From positions 1-37,945 of the forward strand of contig JAPTWR010000027.1 of the NCBI GenBank assembly GCA_028065135.1: a stretch of DNA of 37,945 nt. The letters run 5' to 3'. The notes beneath the pieces were generated by a model. That model was given only the letters and a program-made list of their open reading frames with translations, searched no databases and was not told the origin of the DNA. Made by a program: the position numbers and the translations under genes. This document shows positions 34,585-37,945 of the stretch, piece by piece (the first letter of the stretch is position 1; the number at the start of each line of letters is the position of its first letter). Origin of the DNA: Acidithiobacillus sp. (GTDB lineage Bacteria > Pseudomonadota > Gammaproteobacteria > Acidithiobacillales > Acidithiobacillaceae).

Positions 34585-35409
34585 CTAAATCACCTCACCC
34601 GCAGCCGCCGAACTCATCAAAGCGGTAGCGTAGTTATCTCTGGCTGGATAATGAAAGGGCACCGGCCCATCCGGCTGCCCACCGAGAAACTGCCTGGCCA
34701 GTTCTGAATCACTGGCCCGCAAGACTTCTGGCGAACCTTCCGCAATGATTTTGCCGCCCGCGAGGATATAACCATAATCCGCGATAGAAAAAGTCTCCTG
34801 CACATCGTGACTGACGAGAATACTGGTCGCGCCCAGGGCATCATTGAGGCGACGGATCAGAGTCGCGATAATTCCCACACTGATGGGGTCCAAGCCGGTG
34901 AAGGGCTCATCGTAAAAAATCAGCATCGGATCCATCACCACCGCACGGGCCAGCGCCACCCGCCGAGCCATGCCGCCGGAGAGCTCGGCGGGCATCAATC
35001 CAGCCGCACCCCGCAATCCCACCGCCTCCAGCTTCATCAACACCAGTTTACGCAAGATACCCTCGTTCAGCCGGAAATGGCGTCGCAGAGGAAAAGCAAC
35101 ATTCTCAAAGGCGCTAAAATCGGTAAACAGGGCGCTGTGCTGAAAAAGCATGCCCATGCGGCGGCGCAAACGGTATAGGTCCTCAAAATCCAGCGCTTGC
35201 AGATCCTGCCCTGCCACCCGTATGCGCCCGGACTGTGGCGCCAGGGTGCCGGCCATCAGATTCAGCACGGTCGTCTTGCCGCCACCGCTCGCTCCCATGA
35301 GGGAGACGATGGCCCCTTGGGGAATACGCATATCCACCCCCGCCAGGACCAGATGCGGTCCCCGGGAAAAGTGCACGTTTTCCAGTTCGACAAGGGCCTC
35401 AGCGGCCAT
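34585..35409 (-). CDS. mlaF: Phospholipid ABC transporter ATPase MlaF
   Basis: A 274-residue ATPase with Walker A 'LMGASGGGKTTVLN', a Q loop followed by 'GMLFQHSALFTDFSAFENV', the signature 'LSGGMARRVALARAV', Walker B 'MLIFYDEPFTGLDP' and switch His in 'ILVSHDVQE'. The 'GALFTDxSxFENVAFPLR' pattern is typical of MlaF/Ttg2A. It energises retrograde phospholipid transport that keeps the outer membrane asymmetric. The start is taken at the ATG at 35409. A GTG two codons earlier is possible. It is the first gene of the operon. Confidence 0.94.
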   Translation of the reverse strand: MAAEALVELENVHFSRGPHLVLAGVDMRIPQGAIVSLMGASGGGKTTVLNLMAGTLAPQSGRIRVAGQDLQALDFEDLYRLRRRMGMLFQHSALFTDFSAFENVAFPLRRHFRLNEGILRKLVLMKLEAVGLRGAAGLMPAELSGGMARRVALARAVVMDPMLIFYDEPFTGLDPISVGIIATLIRRLNDALGATSILVSHDVQETFSIADYGYILAGGKIIAEGSPEVLRASDSELARQFLGGQPDGPVPFHYPARDNYATALMSSAAAGEVI

Positions 35410-35441
35410 GGGCACTCTCTACTTTTGCGGTCATGACGCAC

Positions 35442-35447
35442 AGTATA
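35442..35447 (-). promoter_or_regulatory. Candidate -10 element for the mla operon
   Basis: TATACT on the minus strand, 32 bases upstream of the mlaF ATG, in the 310-base divergent gap with speD. No good -35 hexamer lies at the right distance, so this is only a candidate. Confidence 0.3.
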
Positions 35448-35523
35448 AACCGAACGGTCAGCATGGGGCCAGAACGCCGCGCAGAAGCGATGAGAATCAC
35501 CCCTCGTTACCCGCTAAAAACCC

Positions 35524-35551
35524 TTGCATCCTCAGCGCATACGTGTATAGT
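35524..35551 (+). promoter_or_regulatory. speD: Candidate sigma-70-type promoter for speD
   Basis: TTGCAT (35524-35529) and TATAGT (35546-35551) are separated by 16 bases. The -10 is one base from consensus and the -35 keeps TTG. It is the best promoter-like pair in the divergent gap and would place the transcript start near 35558, about 160 bases before the speD ATG. Confidence 0.5.
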
Positions 35552-35557
35552 TCGTCG

Positions 35558-35719
35558 TCTGTTTCCACGGCACCGAAAGCAGTTACTAAGGGGGTCAGTC
35601 CTTAAGAGATTTGGAGCAAAGCATCGTTCCAGCAAGGTAGGGCATAAAACCAAGTACTGTCTGGGGGTGCACGGGAGCTACTTCTTAACCGTTTATTAAC
35701 TTTGGTAAGGGGGGCACCT
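35558..35719 (+). promoter_or_regulatory. speD: Long, potentially structured speD leader
   Basis: A stretch of about 160 bases without a convincing gene between the candidate promoter and speD. It contains the short hairpin TAAGG/CCTTA (35586-35603) and a longer-range ACCAA/TTGGT pairing (from 35649, and 35701-35705). GGCACC occurs twice (35569 and 35713) with GGTGC between them (35666-35670). The middle segment can pair with either copy, and the downstream copy is next to the ATG. This could be an attenuator or translational switch. No known riboswitch class is recognised. Confidence 0.35.
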
Positions 35720-36121
35720 ATGCGCTCATTGGGACATCAAATCGTCGCAGATTTTTACCATTGTGACGGCAGTACCTTGTCTGATGTTGATTATGTTACA
35801 GATGCCATGCTCGAGGCCGCCCGGCGTGCCAATTGCACCATCGTGACGCAAACTTTTCACCACTTCTCGCCCTACGGGGTAAGCGGCGCCGTCATCGTCG
35901 CCGAGTCGCATCTGGCCATTCACACTTGGCCGGAATATGGCTACGCAGCGGTGGATATTTTCACCTGCGGCGATATCATCCAGCCCGAGGATGCCTTGAA
36001 TTATCTCAAGGAAGCCTTTGGCGCCGGGCAAGTCTCCACCATGGAGATGAAGCGCGGGCAAGTGGATATGATGGGCGTTCCTGCCCATGAGTTGCGCGTC
36101 AAGCCGGTTCTCTGCGCTTGA
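35720..36121 (+). CDS. speD: S-adenosylmethionine decarboxylase proenzyme (short prokaryotic class)
   Basis: A 133-residue proenzyme of the short AdoMetDC class. The self-cleavage site is E62-S63 in 'VAESHLAIHTWPEYGYAA', where S63 becomes the pyruvoyl group. H68 and C83 ('FTCGD') are the catalytic residues, in the same positions as in the Thermotoga enzyme. It supplies decarboxylated AdoMet for spermidine synthesis by the downstream speE. The ATG at 35720 follows a G-rich box. An in-frame TTG at 35702 is less likely. Confidence 0.95.
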   Translation: MRSLGHQIVADFYHCDGSTLSDVDYVTDAMLEAARRANCTIVTQTFHHFSPYGVSGAVIVAESHLAIHTWPEYGYAAVDIFTCGDIIQPEDALNYLKEAFGAGQVSTMEMKRGQVDMMGVPAHELRVKPVLCA

Positions 36122-36141
36122 AATGACTCACAGCGGTAACA

Positions 36142-36176
36142 GGCGGACCTGGGTAACCGGTCCGCCCTTTTCTTTT
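36142..36176 (+). terminator. Intrinsic terminator between speD and speE
   Basis: GGCGGACC (36142-36149) and its exact complement GGTCCGCC (36159-36166) form an 8-bp G+C-rich stem with a nine-base loop. It is followed by C, four T, C, four T. This is a textbook rho-independent terminator 20 bases after the speD stop and 65 bases before speE. Confidence 0.85.
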
Positions 36177-36240
36177 GCGCGTTTCTTCCGCAAAATCCCC
36201 CGCGAACACCCCACCATCCCCAGCGTCGAGAGAGGCGGCT

Positions 36241-37077
36241 ATGAGCACAGAACTGTGGTACACCGAGCGCTATGAAGAGCACGGCGCAGCATTGAGCCTG
36301 AAAATCCGCGAAGTGCTGCATCGCGAGCAGAGTCCTTATCAGGTCATTGAGATCTTCGAAACCGAACAGTTCGGCACCCTCATGACGCTGGACGGATTGG
36401 TGATGGTCACCGACCGCGACAACTTTCTCTATCACGAAATGATGAGCCATCCAGCCCTCTTCACCCACCCGATGCCCAAACGGGTACTGATCATCGGCGG
36501 TGGTGACTGCGGCACCCTGCGCGAGGTGCTGCGCCACCGGGAAGTAGAAGAAGCCACGCAGGTTGAGCTGGATGAGCGGGTCACCCGCGTCGCCGAGCGT
36601 TTCTTCCCGGAACTCTGTGAGAAAAATAATGACCCCCGCGCCCATTTTCACTTTACCGATGGCATCGCCTGGGTCAAAGAGGCGGAGGCGGGACGCTATG
36701 ATGTGATCATCGTCGACTCCACCGACCCGGTCGGACCGGCGGCGGGGCTTTTCGCCACGGACTTTTACGCGGCTTGCCACCATGCGCTGGCCGATCAGGG
36801 CGTGCTGGTGGCCCAGTCTGAATCTCCCTTGTTGCATGCCAACCTGATCCGTCAGTGCCAACAACGCATGACGGAAGCGGGCTTTGACGCGGTGAACAGC
36901 GTGTACTTTCCGCAGTTCTGCTATCCATCCGGCTGGTGGAGCGGGACACTGGGACGCAAGGGTCTGGCTATGGATGCGTTTCGCGCTGACGATGCCCATG
37001 CTTTTTCGGGCACGCATTATTATCACGCCGGGATGCAACTGGCGGCGCAGGTCGCGCCGGCCTTTCTGCTGCCTTGA
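36241..37077 (+). CDS. speE: Spermidine synthase
   Basis: A 278-residue aminopropyltransferase. The N-terminal part has 'LWYTERYEEHGAALSLKI', and 'FGTLMTLDGLVMVTDRDNF' precedes the nucleotide site 'IIGGGDCGTLREVL'. Catalytic acids are in 'VELDERV' and 'IIVDSTDPVGPAAGLF'. It transfers the aminopropyl group from decarboxylated AdoMet to putrescine. The ATG at 36241 follows an AGAGG box by five bases. It lies behind the terminator after speD, so its expression depends on read-through or its own promoter. It converges on the phosphatase gene 22 bases away. Confidence 0.94.
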   Translation: MSTELWYTERYEEHGAALSLKIREVLHREQSPYQVIEIFETEQFGTLMTLDGLVMVTDRDNFLYHEMMSHPALFTHPMPKRVLIIGGGDCGTLREVLRHREVEEATQVELDERVTRVAERFFPELCEKNNDPRAHFHFTDGIAWVKEAEAGRYDVIIVDSTDPVGPAAGLFATDFYAACHHALADQGVLVAQSESPLLHANLIRQCQQRMTEAGFDAVNSVYFPQFCYPSGWWSGTLGRKGLAMDAFRADDAHAFSGTHYYHAGMQLAAQVAPAFLLP

Positions 37078-37099
37078 GCGATCATCTCCGGACAGGTGT

Positions 37100-37714
37100 T
37101 TAGAATCCGTCCGCAGCGCGCGGTCCGATGACCGGGCGCTGCGGACAATAATTCCACAGATGCAGGGCGGGGACTTCATGCTCCCAACCCAGGCACGAAA
37201 TGCTGCCCGGGTCCAGATGCAGATGCTCACCAAAACGCAACTCCAGCCTCAGCCAACGGGCGGCCAGCGCCCGCAGAATGTGGCCATGGGCAAAGCACAG
37301 CACATGACGGTGGCCCTTCTCATCCCATTCCTCAAGCAGCCCGTCGCAACGGGCGCTGACGGCTTCCGGACTTTCACCACCCGGTCCACCGCAACGGAAA
37401 ATACTCCATTTCGGATTTTCTCGACGAATTTCGGCTGTCGTCATGCCCTCATAGCGGCCATAGCGCCACTCACAGAGTCCCTGGTGTAGTTCAGGATCGG
37501 CAAATCCCGCGAGAATGGCTGTGTGCTGCGCCCGCAGCATAGGGCTGGAGTAAACGCCATCAAAATGTCCCTGCTCCACAAAGGATCCCCAGAGCGCTTG
37601 CGCGTCTACCCGACCCTCCGCCGTCAATGCCACATCGGTCACCGAGGTATGTTTGCCGCTATCCGACCATGCCGTCATGCCATGCCGCACCAGGGTGATG
37701 GATTCTATCTTCAT
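37100..37714 (-). CDS. Histidine phosphatase family protein
   Basis: A 204-residue phosphoglycerate-mutase-like phosphatase. The phospho-accepting His is in the RHG motif (10-12, 'LVRHGMTAWSD'). The second catalytic His is in 'LCFAHGHILRALAARWL' and the acidic residue in 'CEWRYGRYEGMTTAEI'. The substrate is not predictable; phosphosugars or alpha-ribazole phosphate are family possibilities. The ATG has GGAGG six bases upstream. It stands alone between speE and the truncated regulator gene. Confidence 0.88.
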   Translation of the reverse strand: MKIESITLVRHGMTAWSDSGKHTSVTDVALTAEGRVDAQALWGSFVEQGHFDGVYSSPMLRAQHTAILAGFADPELHQGLCEWRYGRYEGMTTAEIRRENPKWSIFRCGGPGGESPEAVSARCDGLLEEWDEKGHRHVLCFAHGHILRALAARWLRLELRFGEHLHLDPGSISCLGWEHEVPALHLWNYCPQRPVIGPRAADGF

Positions 37715-37821
37715 GGGAAACCTCCAATGGCTCCGACCATTCCCCGCACCAGTAATTTTCCTGATGGCTGCTGCTAAACCTGGATTGTCCGTTCAGCAAC
37801 CCGTTGATCATGGCTCAGAGT

Positions 37822-37834
37822 GAATCGCCGATTC
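37822..37834. repeat. 13-base perfect inverted repeat
   Basis: GAATCG and CGATTC flank one central base in the 134-base gap upstream of the phosphatase gene, 15 bases after the regulator gene stop. It could be an operator or part of a termination hairpin, but no T run follows on either strand. The rest of the gap shows no clear signal. Confidence 0.3.
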
Positions 37835-37848
37835 TTCAGGGCGACCCC

Positions 37849-37945
37849 CTATATCTCCGCTTCGCCTTCTTCGCTGCCCGTTTCTTTGAAGGCGGCGGGA
37901 TCCAGGTGGTAACGACGCAGCAGGCGATAAAACTCCGTCCGGTTG
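37849..37945 (-). CDS. C-terminal end of a Fis-type transcriptional regulator (partial)
   Basis: Only the last 31 residues are inside the window, ending in TAG at 37849-37851. The sequence 'NRTEFYRLLRRYHLDPAAFK' is the recognition helix and tail typical of the Fis-type DNA-binding domain at the end of sigma-54-dependent response regulators. An acidic tail follows. The rest of the protein lies beyond the right edge, so its input domain and partner are unknown. Confidence 0.6.
   Translation of the reverse strand, partial: NRTEFYRLLRRYHLDPAAFKETGSEEGEAEI

Noticed and set aside
36500..36530. GGGDCG instead of GGGDGG in the spermidine synthase nucleotide loop.
   Set aside because: I recall the same Cys in Pseudomonas-type SpeE, so it is probably normal variation.

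Overview
The window is a chromosomal segment of a Gram-negative proteobacterium. Outer-membrane lipid transport (Mla), type IV pilus genes and FtsN/ZapD division genes support this. The gene set (class I fructose-bisphosphatase beside pilus genes, polyamine genes, an aryl-polyene-like lipid cluster) and the high G+C coding style resemble an autotrophic acidophile such as Acidithiobacillus. That assignment is inference from gene content and I could not test it. I see no tRNA, rRNA, insertion sequence, prophage or CRISPR array. The DNA is densely coded, with many ATGA or TTGA stop/start overlaps.

Layout. (1) 87-6548, minus strand: a tightly coupled block of a COG4648 membrane protein, an AMP-ligase, a hotdog dehydratase, an LpxL-like acyltransferase, a LolA-like carrier and an MMPL/RND exporter. 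This is the transport and priming half of an aryl-polyene-type cluster. It is visibly richer in A+T than the rest, and its synthases and acyl carrier proteins would lie beyond the left edge. A small secreted protein (6608-6928) precedes it. (2) 7019-15122, minus strand: pilB, pilS, pilR, pilD, coaE, zapD, fbp. These combine pilus assembly and regulation with CoA synthesis, division and the Calvin cycle or gluconeogenesis. pilS is interrupted by a run of 12 G on its coding strand and is out of frame here. (3) 15092-20140, minus strand: gst, xthA, hemH, slyD, anmK, aroE, a housekeeping series leading into pilB. (4) 20233-24783, plus strand: rlmJ, a 94-residue unknown, a second ExoIII paralogue, prmB and a DHA2 drug exporter. 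The exporter ends in an 82-base convergent overlap with an MscS channel. (5) 25731-28301, plus strand: argS and an FtsN-like SPOR protein, converging on a YbjN-like protein and rsmA. An HNH nuclease gene lies on the opposite strand between rsmA and pdxA. (6) 30181-35409, minus strand: mlaFEDCB, then an ABC ATPase without permease, an RqcP-like S4 protein and pdxA. (7) 35524-37077, plus strand: speD behind a leader of about 160 bases, a clear intrinsic terminator, then speE. (8) A histidine phosphatase and the tail of a Fis-type regulator close the window on the minus strand.

The observation most worth following is the G12 tract in pilS. It sits in the membrane-sensor part of the pilus kinase, exactly where the reading frame is lost. 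This is the layout of a slippage-controlled ON/OFF switch for type IV pili, although an assembly or sequencing error in the homopolymer has to be excluded first. Secondary leads are the long speD leader, the ATG-less start of the dehydratase gene, the RqcP-like protein and the GAYSGA loop of PilR.
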